DNA from: Biscogniauxia marginata
Lineage: Eukaryota > Ascomycota > Sordariomycetes > Xylariales > Xylariaceae
Direction of reading: 5' to 3'
Length of the DNA: 64,000 bases
Assembly: GCA_022695795.1 (NCBI GenBank)
Contig: MU404139.1
Location: 1-64,000 of the forward strand
A program made the translations under genes and the position numbers. Under the pieces are notes generated by a model. The model searched no databases. It was not told the DNA's origin and worked only from the letters and a program-made list of their open reading frames with translations. Positions 45,821 through 57,056 of the stretch are shown one piece after another (the stretch's first letter is position 1; each line of letters begins with the position of its first letter).

Positions 45821-47460
45821 TAAGATTTGCCATTAAAGACGCGATACAAGACCATATCGACTGACTTGGATCATCATTTTAGCTAGCCAAAAAAAAAAAC
45901 GGCTCTTAAAGATACCACTTAAGAGGGTACGAGATCAATATAGACAGCCATTGAGCTGTCTCATAAAATAAGCCTTCCAGCATCTTCGGGTGAGGTGCGA
46001 TCCACACACCATGACCCTCAGGGTGGCGGCAGTTGATGGAAGGGAAGGAATCGTGGCCGGCATACGAGGCCATGGTCATCCACGAAATGGCCAAGCTCAA
46101 CATAAACCCGACCTCCAACTCGGCCCCCTAGGGAACGGAGCAGGTGTAGCCCATCCCCGAAGGAGCAAGAGGAAGTGCAATAATAGAGGTAAGTGCCACT
46201 CTGTTCCCTGTTTCATGACCTTGATAGGGATAGTCCCGAAGGTTGTTGAGTGTGAATGAATTTAAGCTGACTTGCGCCTATATAGTAAGCGGTCGCCTCG
46301 ATGGTCCTACGGAGGAGCACGAGGGGGCACGCGTATTTACTCGACATTGGTGTTAACGGTATAGCGTCACCAACCTATATTCCTGGCCCTAGTGGCAGGT
46401 CATAATAATAATTTCCTCGTCGGTACCTCCACCAGACTCGGGGTAGGGCTGCTCGTGCAGCTGAGCGTGCAGGTAGAGGGGTCGTGAGCCTTCCAAGTTC
46501 GACATGGCAAGTTCCCAAGGCCATTCTTGCTGGAGCCTCGTCAATAGTCAACGGCATCTTCCAGCGAACCATGTCGCACTCACGACCGGTGATGGTGGTT
46601 CGGGTCGCTATAGCGTCCGCAACATACCATGCACCAGTGCTGGTTTCACCGAACATGATACCTAAATGTTCGAGCTTCCAGCCATCCTCCCTCCCGTGAT
46701 TCCAGCTCTGTACTTGCAGCCCCATATGCGAAGTACACTGGCTGTGGGGGAATCGAGGATACATGCCGACGTATCATCCCTCGGCATGTAAGTTCCGTCG
46801 CAGAGAAATCTACCAAAACATACTTCCGCTGATGGGACCACCGTATGCTTGTTCAGTGGGGGTATGTGGGTGTGCGTGCATGTGTAGCCCTGAGGTGTCG
46901 AGGCTTTCGGTTCCGTGCCAACACGTGCGTGCCGGACGAAGAGGACGATCCCGTGGAAATAAGTAGCCATAACGATGCAGCCGCCAAACCGGTCGTCATC
47001 CAGAGTAGCAGAGGTCGTGGTCCTACCCGAAAGGGGAAGCCCGAGCCAGAGACGATCCCGCCCTCTTCGCCGACACTGACACTGCTGGACTGCGGAAGCT
47101 GGATGTGCCGCTTGCACGATCTTGCTGGTCTCTCGCCGCCCCATCGCCGCCAGCGTTCGGCCCGCCTCCCACTGGGGTTCCACGAGTAGTGATGGTAGCA
47201 CATCGTTTCAGCTTGCCCATCTCATCTTGGCTGGTCGAGAGCTGAAGCCGAGTTCAAAGAGAAGATGAAGCACGAGCGTCTATCTACCTAGCTATACGGA
47301 CCGCGACCTTAGCCATCAGATGAGGGCCCAGCTCATAAATTCCTAATATACGATCATTAAGAGATCAACCAATCCCCGAGTACAACACTCGTCTTAATAA
47401 ATACAATCCGCGGAGGATCCCTCCAGAAATACAGCGGCTCCGCGGTACAATCTTAATTAA
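45821..47460. other. No identifiable gene
   Basis: Several overlapping frames on both strands exceed 110 aa (46375-46764 -, 46662-47201 -, 46845-47189 +, 46853-47203 -), all mutually overlapping around 46.85-47.2 kb because that segment is GC-rich and stop-poor. None has a recognisable domain; only one, if any, can be real. Confidence 0.4.
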
Positions 47461-47575
47461 CCTTCATGTCAAGAAGGGTGATGTCGAAGAAGAATTCACC
47501 TTCAGCTTTGACCACCCAGACATGGATATCAGCTTTCGAGTTCATGTCATGCTGCATAATCCTAGAAGGCAAAGC
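47461..47575 (+). pseudogene. Partial copy of exon 1 of the PARP-E2 gene
   Basis: 47461-47556 matches 53638-53543 (the minus-strand first exon of the PARP-E2 gene) with about five differences in 96 bp; the central 87 bp differ at two positions. It encodes KKGDVEEEFTFSFDHPDMDI followed by SFRVHVML. Similarity seems to continue for about 13 bp beyond the exon end into sequence like the start of exon 2 (CCTAGAAGGC against CCTAGCAGGC), skipping the 99-bp intron, then stops. It is in opposite orientation to the parent and 6 kb from it. It has no start and no downstream domain, so it is a non-functional fragment. Confidence 0.8.
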
Positions 47576-49941
47576 TCTAATACGTTTCCAATACGCTGCC
47601 AGCTACGACTTACGATCCTTACTGTCGGGGTGGTGGGCCGGTTAACAATCTATTCGCATCCAAAGCGATCCTAATATTCAAGGCATCTTGGCACGGACAC
47701 CGTCGCCCGCGAAGCCGATTTCTATAGAGCCGCCGCTCGATCTCGTCGGGAGCTGCACGAGGAGAGGTGGCCCAAGAGTCTTCGAGCTCGAAGGAGGGCA
47801 TGTGTCGTTCACACACACTGTCTCTCTATACACATCATCAACCTAAGGTTGTCATACGCCTCTCGCGACATGGTTACCTCGCGTAACATGGGGGAGCTTA
47901 AATCAGGCCCGGACTAGAGATACCTTCCTTGACATGGACAGGCTATCCTCTATGATAGATGAGGGTCTGGGCATCACGCCTCATAAACGCGGTCAACAGT
48001 CCGATCTCCCCCACTGCTGGCGTGCGGTGGTGGCTGGCTGTTGTTGCCTCTTCATCGATCTGAGCGACACCCATTGTCCCCCACATACTACTTACTATAC
48101 CGCTATTAGGGGTGCGCGTCGGGTCGTGACCGTAATTCAGGAGACGACCTTCTACCAGGTCCGCGGATCTTCTGGAATATGACGCCAGGAATTATATGGT
48201 CTCCCCTAAACAAGAGAATAGATTGCTATGTAACTACCTACTCAATAAATAAGTCCCAGGGTATTGAATCCTAATTAGTACACAACGATAGGTCTCCTTT
48301 TCTATATGCTTTGCATTGTGACCTCTGCCATGAACTCACCAATGCCCACCGCCTCTGGGTAGACAGTCCCGTATATCTCGTAGTCGAAGAGTTATGATTG
48401 CGTATTTCGTATGCTTCTCACGATCCTTTATTTGTATTCTTCTCCTAGCAGTATCCCTCACTACATACAGCGCCCTTTCTTGTAGTCATGCACCTGGCCT
48501 AATATCGATATCTTTCCGTCTGCATTTCAAGAGTAGCCAGCAAAGCACACCACTCATGCCACCGCTATCCCGAGAAAACCCATACTACACTCAAATTCAC
48601 GCCCCCCACGCCCAGCGACCGGGACCTGAAATCCAGAACCTAATTAGATGTTAGAAATGATGGTGTCACGTCTTCCGGTAACCGAAGTTGCCATAACAAC
48701 AAGTCGTTGCCACTGCCGTTTTAGTAAGAAATATAATCAACCGATCTACAAACTATTTGCTTCCTTTCCTCCCAGTTTGCTACCCTTTTGCCAAAAAAAA
48801 AAAGTAAAAAAGTAAAAAATCACGTAGTAATTAGGGGAGGGAATCCAAATTCGGAGTGTTTATTAATAAGAAGAAAAAAATAACGAATCATACTGACCCA
48901 TTGGCGATGGAAAGCGAGGAGCGCAAATAGGAAGAGCAGAATCGTGACCAGGAGCAGCACGCGACCCAACAAGACGCCCCGCGGCCTGCTTATGCGATGT
49001 TCTTGTTGGACACCGTGATATATCAAGCTCTTTTCTAGCATTTCTTTCGTCGAAATTGTTCTCCTTGTATATATATATATATATATATATACAGCAGACA
49101 CTAGGTACCTTAGGTACTCCGCCGATGGTATAGGTAGTTCTCACAATGCTATCAAGGTAATACGCTTCGAGAATATCAGAAGAGGTTCGGCATATATGTG
49201 TATGTCGTCCGCGGAAGTAGAAAAAGAGACGGAAAAAGAGAACTAGTTTTTTAATAATAATAAGACTTACGATGCAAAGTCCGAAGGGGGGATAGATATT
49301 TTTTTCCCGGAACTTTAAGACTTCGTGTTTCGTAAGTTTCGTAATCATCACTGAAATTCCAAGCCATTGACCACGTACACGGACAACTTGGCATGTAAAG
49401 TAATAGTGAGCATCCCTGTCGCACGATTGAAGTGCTAGGTGATGTGAAACACTATGTTCGCCTTTGCCAAGTGAACTATCCCACTCTCCCTTCTTCCAAG
49501 AAGGTAAGAAACAGAAGCACAAGAAAAACTTTAGAAGAAAACTTAAAGGAGATCTCGGAATATTTTTTGTTGTTTCCATTCATTCCGGTAGCTACCAAGT
49601 ATAAACGTGCGTGCTCTCGAGAAGTACCTAAACGGCATTCATCGTCTGCCATCACGAACCTAGGAGTAGCTCATTATTACCTACTGTACATGTTACCCCA
49701 CACTAGTGTCCTAGATCTTCCAGGACAGTTCGGGCAAAAAGAGCATATCGTCCATAACGTCGTCAATCGTGAGAACGTTTCAGAACGTCTGCTACAAAGC
49801 TACAGCCAGTGTCTTGAGGAATCAATGCCCTCGGGCCTGTTCTCGTAGTAGCAGCTTTCACGTTCATTCTTGACCTGAACTCATACCCTTCACTATTCAC
49901 CTCAACCTCCCATTCTTCCAAAGGCTTCTGTTGGTATTATC
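47576..49941. other. Intergenic downstream of PARP-E2 gene
   Basis: No supportable gene. The 238-aa minus frame at 48863-49579 passes through a TA microsatellite and is Phe/Tyr/Ile-rich, so I treat it as chance. The 138-aa plus frame at 49432-49848 overlaps it antisense and has no domain. A long A tract (A12) lies near 48795. The last part should contain the 3' UTR of the PARP-E2 gene. Confidence 0.45.
49068..49091. repeat. TA dinucleotide microsatellite
   Basis: Twelve uninterrupted TA units, flanked on the right by ACAGCAGACACTAGGTACCT. An ordinary simple repeat. Confidence 0.9.
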
Positions 49942-52900
49942 TTAGGCCCTCATTTCCATAGATGCTTCAAGGAGGTCCTTCGGCACTTCCCATTGGTGGG
50001 CTGTTGCCGCACGGATATACGCATCAATGGCCTCCGACACGCCATACTGGCTGTTGGAGCCGCGAGCGGTACTTTGGAGTCGCGCGGGCGTTGGCTCTAA
50101 GTTGCAAAGCGCCATACGAACCTGGAGGAGTACACTCTCCATGCTGTTGGCTGGCGACCAGCCGGTATTTGTGAGTAACTCCATACACATGGCACCTCCG
50201 GATGTGACGTGGCCTCCTCCACCATTCATGAAGGGGAGGAATCGAGGGCCAATTACTCGGACGAACGGAGGCGATATTGGAAACTCGCGCAAGAAACGGA
50301 TCTCGATGACAATGCTCGTAATGCCAGCGACCTTCATGTCCTTGGCTAGTGGTAGATCCGCATCAAAAGAATGCAGTTCGACAATCCACTGAAACATGTT
50401 GTTGACTTTCTCAAAATCAATGTACCATCCCAATTCATGAAGAGGTGTGGTAGACTGAATCTTCTGCAGCTTCTTCATTTCTCTCCCGATGGTCCTTTGG
50501 GCGCTTTCGGTGGCATAGGAAGGGGGTGCAAGTTGAGGAAGGTTGGAGAAATCAAGCGTGCCCGGTCGGAAGTCTGTCTGTGGTTCTTGATTATTCGGTG
50601 TTGGGGGTAGACCGTCAGTAAGGCCTGGCTGAGAATACCCGAATGAATCTTCGTTGGTTTGAGATGTTGACTGGACGTCCTCGTCATCAAATAGGAAGCT
50701 GATATCTTCTATATCTTCGTCTTCGCTCTCTGCTAGTTGCTCGCCATCATCTGTCGTGACAGCCGCTAGTGAGGTTGCCTTCGTTCTGTTCTGCGCAGAC
50801 GGAATCGCAATTCTTGGAATATGAAGTCGTTTGCCCCCAGCGCCCCCTGTCACCCACTTCGGGTCTTGAATGAACTCGTCTACACCTTTGTTCCTATGGC
50901 CTTGAGTTGCGTCGCTCATCAACGTCATACTGGGACGGACGAACAGGTACCTGCATTGGATCCAATGGCAATGCTGGACTACGAAGCAATTTTGATTGTG
51001 TATGAATTCATTCGGTAGATTGACGAGTTCGCTCAGACTCATAGCGCCATTGATCTTCAACTCGGACTGTGGCCATGTCGAAACCTATGGAACATGTTAG
51101 CATCGTCCTTCGGGGAGGGTTGCGGGATAGCGTAAAGTACAAACCTGATATAAACCATTCGGGTTAACGTAGTGCATACTATAGTCGAAGTTCCGACTAA
51201 AATAAACCCCGTTTCCATAAGCACGCCCATTAGCAGCAACGCTGTAGTCCAATCCATGGCGTACGATGCTATGCCAATTTCCTAGAGGGCTACCATGCCA
51301 TGCAACGAGGGTGCGCTGGGGCTTGTCAACCTTCTCCAAGGCTTCCCGGAAAAGCGCCTCTTTCTCGGGAGACCCCTGGGCAAATCTGAACTGAATCCAG
51401 CCATCCACACCAGATATTCTCTCATGATGTCTAGTGAGCCTAGCAGTACTTGTATCATTGCCTTGACCAGGGCATTGGTCGACTTGCACGATATAGGATC
51501 GGTTAGAAGCAATAATCCATCTCAATAATGTCATCGCAGCTGGGGTCATTCGGTCCCATGTGGCCAGCTTTCGCGACTGACTGCCCATCAAGTATGACCT
51601 CATTTCTGTCACGGATGGAAGCGAAGCAAGCAACATCGTCATCGAGAATGCTTTATCTGCATCGCTAAGATCATCAAGGTTTTGATCACACTGTAAGAGA
51701 TAACCAGTGGCATATCTTGCGTCAGCACTTGCTTCAACAGCATCTGGAATCAATTCCTTGTGCAGCGGGATCATGTGCCGTGAGGCAATATGCAGTTTAA
51801 TCAACTGCTTGATTTTCCATTCAATACGACCGTGATGCACAATGTATTCCTCAACTTGGTCCTGCAATGGATCACTCGTAGTCGTTGGGTTGAGTGGCGT
51901 ACAGACTATAACCCATCGGCCTTCCCTCCAGCCATCGACGTTCACATCCTCATGGAAAGTAACAGTTGAGTCTTCCCAATCTAGAGTTACTTGCGTCGGA
52001 TTGATTAGAAACTGATTGTTGATCTTCACAGTGTTGGGAAATTGGGGGGGCATGTTAGAGGGTTGTCCAGGTTGAACGGAAACCGAGACAGTATGAATAT
52101 CGGGTACCAACAAGCTCAAGCCCGTGGGGAACTCCCGAATTCTAGGGTTTCCATGGTCATCTGAAAGGCTGGAGTAGCAGAAGCTAATCAAAAGATCAAC
52201 AACAAAGGGCTGGCTGATGATCTCCTGATCAATACTTGGCCCAAAGCCTAGGTTCATATACTGGAAAAGGCAAAGGGAGTTGCCACAAACATAAGGCTTG
52301 AGGGCCTCAAAATTTCCAGTCACCTTCTCATGACAGATCATGCAGTAGTCTGTGCATCTAACGAGATATCGTAAGGCAAACTGCGTCGCAACAAGCGGCA
52401 GTGATATTTCGCTGCCACTGAACAAGTGGTCGCTCGCAAGAATTGGGGGCAGCTGCACCTCATTCTTTTTCTCCCCATCGTCTTGCTCTTTACTGTCTTT
52501 ATTTGTTGCAAAATTAGGGTCTTCATGTGCCCAGTGTCCTGATGATAACGATTTTATCAGCTCAGAGTGCATCTTTTTGGCTGTGTCCCAGGAAACCCCT
52601 TCCTGTTTCCTTAACTTCATCATGGGAATGAAGTCTTTATCTAGGAACATGTCTATTGACTCTCCAATCCCCAGAAGTGAGAATTCAGGGCCAGCTGATG
52701 CTTGGGTAACTGGATTTTGTTCAACAGAAGTGCGCTGACTGGATTCCGAAGACAGTGCTGCCATGGCCTGCTGGAGTGTAGGTCGGTACTTGGAGCATTT
52801 CCGTAGACGAAACTTCAATCGAGAATTTTCAGCGGGTCTCTCCATGACACTTTCGTATGTTGAGTAGTCTCCGGTGTATTGAATCAGCAGAACAATGTAG

Positions 52901-53712
52901 TCTGCGTTGGAGAGATTCCAAGCCTCACGAGTTTCTTCCGATAGACCCAGCTTGTCAACTCTGACAGACGTGGAGACAATGCTATGCTCAGTGACATAAT
53001 CGAAACCACATAGCCTCCCTAGTTTGAAACCCGCATCTCTGACAGTACAGAAATCCCGGCGTATCCGTTTCAGTGTTGCTGCTGCTGTCTTTCTCGAGGG
53101 CTCATGGGTGGAAGTGCCATTGCTACCAGTGACAAGGCCAAAATCGTATTCATCACCGTATTCAAAGGGGACGTCACCTTCGTCGCTCTCATCGCCCTCG
53201 TCCATATAGATAGTATCATTATCTCCGGAATCATGGTCAGACATTGTCGAGTGAGAATCTCCTATATCCGCGGTGGGTTCCAAGCAACTACGCAGTCTGC
53301 GGGAGAGGTTGTTGAGCATGTCCACAATGCGCATGCCTGCAGTCTTATCCATGGATTCCTCGAGCTCCTTAGCTATTCCTGCAGGTACATCATCCATAGT
53401 ATAGACGAGAAAGATGTTCTCGCCTGGATAGCCTGCTAGGTCTACAAATTTGTTAGTTTGGCTATAAAGTAACAAATATGATGCCTATGTGGCACATTAT
53501 GTATGCAGCAGAAATATTATGACGGGAATGTAACTCTTACCTTGCAGCATGACATGAACTCTAAAGCTGATATCCATGTCTTGGTGGTCAAAGCTGAAGG
53601 TGAATTCTTCTTCGACATCACCCTTCTTCACGTCAAGGACATTCGGAATGTCCATCTCAGCCGCAGCTTTCAGGTCGGCTTGAAACCGGGCACGTGCTTT
53701 TGGGGGTGCCAT
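49942..53712 (-). CDS. ADP-ribosyltransferase (PARP) fused to UBE2Q-like E2 domain
   Basis: Three minus-strand exons: 53541-53712, 51145-53441, 49942-51084 (introns 99 and 60 bp), 1203 residues, all in frame. The N-terminal region (1-380) is acidic and partly disordered. A Cys cluster at 420-448 (C-x3-C-x2-C, later C-x4-C) may bind zinc. The ART domain carries AWHGSPLGNWHSIVRHGLD with His773 and YGNGVYFSRNFDYS with Tyr804. Where PARP1 has the catalytic Glu, this protein has CRYLFV, probably Tyr869, giving an H-Y-Y type like PARP16, which predicts mono-ADP-ribosylation or no activity. After an acidic linker comes an E2 fold (about 1015-1190) resembling UBE2Q, including SGGAMCMELLTNTGWSPANS with candidate thioester Cys1123. 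PARP-UBC fusions are known in Pezizomycotina; substrates are unknown. The combination suggests coupled ADP-ribosylation and ubiquitination (inference). Confidence 0.9.
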
Positions 53713-55564
53713 CGTGCCTGGGAAAAGATGACGAGTCTAACTACCTAAGGCATACCAGATTCTGTATAAATAATCATGTTAGTGGTGGTCTATTGAATTT
53801 GGGTTGCCATGCCGAATGTATAAAACTGAGAGGCCAGAAGAAGTTTTGAGGTGAGGTATTCGTTGTGGGGAAGAACAGTTGGCCAAAGAGAAATAAAACT
53901 AAAAAATAAAAATAAAAATAAAATAAAATAAAAAATAAAAAGAGAAGGAAAAAAGTTGTGCTCTGGGGGATAAGATTTGGGAAAGGTATGGTTTGGCCAC
54001 ATGACATGACACCCATCTAAGGAGACTCCTTGTCTACTCCCCGAGAGGCGGAAATACAGCAGATGAAATGGTTGTATTTGGGCAGAGGAGAAGGTGTAGA
54101 TGAGGGTAGGTGAGAGAGGAGCAGAATCATGTACCAAGAGGATAGTTGTAGATCATAGCACAAGAAGGGAGGAAACCTATAATAGGTCAAGAACGGACAG
54201 GCGACCGGGGTGAGGAAACTAGGCTGGCCGTAGGAGACTGAGTAAATGAATGCAATGGGCCATACCGGTACCTGGTTCGGGGAGACTAGTTATACTTGAA
54301 GATCCTCCTGCTTTCTCTCAGCTGGAATATTGGCGAAGGTGGCCTCGGTTGACGGAAGTTCTGGACAGGTGCGCCGACGACGTGGATTATGGGCTGAGGA
54401 AAAGGAAAGAAGGAAGTAATGCCTTGTCTAAACAAACACCAATCGACGTGAGCAGCCCAGGATGTGCCTGTGCTGAGACCAAGGTGTCGTTACTAGGTAA
54501 GGTTAGAAATCATCCGCCAATGCCAGGTATGTCGAGTACCTAATACGTGGCGAAGAAAAGAGAAGTTGGTTGCTGGGAAGGTACTTGGATGTAGAACATG
54601 GTCGGGGTCCAAGGTGAAAGAAGAGCATGTAATGGAACATGCAGTAGTGGTGGTGAACAAAAGCAGAGAGGTATCGAAATATGCGTGTCTGTGGTGAACA
54701 TGTGAGGATGTGCCCAGCTGTTGAATCTGGTCTGCTAGTTGTGAGTTGGTGTGTGTGTGTAGGTTTGCCTCAGGTAGGTACCCAACATGAAGGTAGCAGT
54801 AGGTACTGGGTAGGTAGTGCGGCTTATGTTTGCTAGGCATCATTAACCTTTATACATAGTACATACATGTCTTCAGGTCCAATAGGGTTGGTCCAAACTT
54901 ACCTAACACTCAGACCCTCTAATAGGGCTGAGGTTGAAAGCCGTAGGCAGCATTTGTAGGCAACCAGGCAAGGCTACCGCAGCCTGGTACTTGCTAGATA
55001 AAAGTACCCATTTCGTCTCTGACAAGGCACAACACCAGCCTGTCATACAGTAAATTTATTTTGTTTATATTTAAAACAATACATTATTTTTTTAATATTT
55101 AAAATAATATCTTAACAAAAAATTATCAGAATCATTAACTTCGGTCAATAATATCAAGAATGAGACATAAGTAAGTGTGGTTTATACATCTATATATTTA
55201 TATTAAGAAATGTGCAGACGGTGGATGACACATGGGGGAACATGGGGGCGGATCCGACTCTGACTAGGTAGGTACCCCACAGACCCCCCCACCCCAAGCA
55301 GGTACCATGAGTAACCTGTCACTGGTACGAAGCAATTGTTTGGTTTTGACAGGGACACCAAGTACCAGTACCAGTCACGTTAGTAGCAACGCTAAGACTT
55401 AGGTCCAGATCAGTGGATAGGTGGGATCAGTTATCCGCTAAGGTTAACGCTATAGCACTAAAATGCGGCCGGGATTCGCCAAATTTCAAGCTTCCATCTT
55501 GCATGCTTTAGCTCCTCTTATATTTTCCAACATCATCCCTCCTACACCCTCAGCATCCTAAGCC
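53713..55564. other. Divergent intergenic region with AT-rich patch
   Basis: 1.85 kb between the divergently transcribed PARP-E2 (-) and COG7-like (+) genes, so both promoters are here. It holds an A-rich run AAAATAAAAATAAAA near 53905-53940 and an AT-rich patch at about 55050-55205. The 97-aa frame at 54250-54543 and 116-aa frame at 54493-54843 lack motifs. Confidence 0.5.
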
Positions 55565-56704
55565 ATGTCCACCCGCAGGCGTCAGAACAGCTCCTTGGGT
55601 TCCTCGCGAACGTTGCCGCACCATACGAGACAGCAGTCGAGGCAGCCCATACAACCCAAGTCTCCTCACGTAGCCGACCCCTTCCTCCAGAGCTTCCTAG
55701 CACCATCCTTCGATCCGGCCGAATACCTGAATGTTGTACTTCCGCCCCTCCAGAACCCGTCGGCTCCACGTTCCCATGACGGTTCGGTACCTCTGGCCGA
55801 CCTATCTGCCCAGGCTCAGAGCCACCTCTCGCAATTGAACGCCCACACCACAAGGCTGACCAATACCCTGACCCAACTTACCGATGACATACTGCGGAGC
55901 GGGAGCCGCCTGGCCTACGAAGTGGAACTCTTGCGCGGCGAGACCCTGAGTCTGTCCGAGGCGCTGACTGATGGCTTACACGGGGACATCGTCAAGTTCG
56001 TTCCCGATGGTATACGCGAACAACTCGACAGCAAGACGAGCGGAGCCTCGCAAAGACGGGGATCGGTGGCCGCCCCTTCTGCCACTGCGGCCAACCCCGA
56101 AAGTGCTGCGCAGCATGGCAACTCTATCAACCCACCCTACATCAGCCAGTTGCAAACTCTGACCCTGGTGCGCCAACGCCTCGATTCCGTGGTCAAGACC
56201 TTTGGCGACGCCATGGAGTTCGTCTTCCCGCCCTCCGAGCTATCGGTCAGCTCTTCGTTCCTGTCCGTGTCGGCGCCGGACCCTGGGGCCGAAGCCCACA
56301 GCACGGAGGAGAAGGGACAGCAGGTGCTCAAGAAGCTCAGAGACGAGGTCTCGGACCTGCTCACTAAGAGCGCCGACCCGGTCGAGGGCATCGAGAAGGC
56401 GGCGCGCCGCATAGAAGAGCTGAAGGAGCTGACCGTGGTGTGGAAGGGGACGGCGGAGGAGAAAGGGAGGACCAAGTTCATCGACAGCCTGGCTAAGATG
56501 GTCGAGGATCGGCATAAGGACTTAATACGCGAGATGGAGCAGCACGAGCGCCGAGACGCCAGGAGAGGAGGGGACACGGAAGGTGGTGGTAGTTCTCGAA
56601 GGACGGCTAGTGGTAATTTTGATCTCGGCACTAGTATCGAGAGCAAACCGCTCTCGGGCTACGGCATAATGAGCCAGTTGCAAAGGCTGCGGACGGGGCT
56701 ATAA
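55565..56704 (+). CDS. COG7: Conserved oligomeric Golgi complex subunit, COG7-type
   Basis: Intronless, 379 residues. A disordered Ser/Arg/Gln-rich start (1-36) leads to DPFLQSFLAPSFDPAEYLNV, the usual opening of COG subunits, then a long helical segment (AQSHLSQLNAHTTRLTNTLT, EVELLRGETLSLSEALTDGL), QLQTLTLVRQRLDSVVKTFG, and a C-terminal helix RRIEELKELTVVWKGTAEEK. The order and size match fungal COG7 (about 280-400 aa, much shorter than human COG7). The COG complex tethers retrograde vesicles to the Golgi and supports glycosylation. A COG5-type assignment is the main alternative, since N-termini of COG subunits look alike. Coiled-coil predictions dominate; no catalytic residues are expected. 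The start fits the sequence context CCATGTCC. Confidence 0.75.
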   Translation: MSTRRRQNSSLGSSRTLPHHTRQQSRQPIQPKSPHVADPFLQSFLAPSFDPAEYLNVVLPPLQNPSAPRSHDGSVPLADLSAQAQSHLSQLNAHTTRLTNTLTQLTDDILRSGSRLAYEVELLRGETLSLSEALTDGLHGDIVKFVPDGIREQLDSKTSGASQRRGSVAAPSATAANPESAAQHGNSINPPYISQLQTLTLVRQRLDSVVKTFGDAMEFVFPPSELSVSSSFLSVSAPDPGAEAHSTEEKGQQVLKKLRDEVSDLLTKSADPVEGIEKAARRIEELKELTVVWKGTAEEKGRTKFIDSLAKMVEDRHKDLIREMEQHERRDARRGGDTEGGGSSRRTASGNFDLGTSIESKPLSGYGIMSQLQRLRTGL

Positions 56705-57056
56705 ATCAATTGAACCAAAGCTCAATCAAGTTAACTAGTAAATTTCGTGAAAATTCAGGTCGTGACGTGATGCCGTATCTCCAGGGTTTGAATATTATTT
56801 AAAGAAAAAAAAACCCCCCTTTCGTAGGGGATGTTTCTCGTAGTCACCTATATCATCTGTAATGACTATTAACATAAAGATTTCAGCAGTCTTTTTTATT
56901 GTCCCCATTAGAGATACGAATTACAAATGTCGAGATTTTCTAAGAAGAAGTACCTAGGCCTTGCTTCCTTTGCTTCTTTCCTTCATTCTTCCTGGCCTGG
57001 CTCTATTGATACCTTTTTTTAATATATTTTCACTGCGTACTTACCTATCCTAGGTT
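56705..57056. other. Intergenic
   Basis: 3' UTR-like sequence of the COG7-type gene with an AAAGAAAAAAAAACCCCCC tract near 56800 and T-rich runs near 57015. No gene seen. Confidence 0.5.

Noticed and set aside
46662..47201. 179-aa minus frame and overlapping frames
   Set aside because: Several mutually overlapping frames in a GC-rich segment, no domain; cannot all be real.
48863..49579. 238-aa minus-strand frame
   Set aside because: Runs through the TA microsatellite (IYIYIYIY), lacks a domain and overlaps the 138-aa plus frame 49432-49848.
49432..49848. 138-aa plus-strand frame
   Set aside because: No domain, antisense to another long frame, near the PARP-E2 stop; probably chance.
54250..54543. 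97-aa frame between PARP-E2 and COG7 genes
   Set aside because: Plausible composition but no motif, start context or splice partner; left as intergenic.
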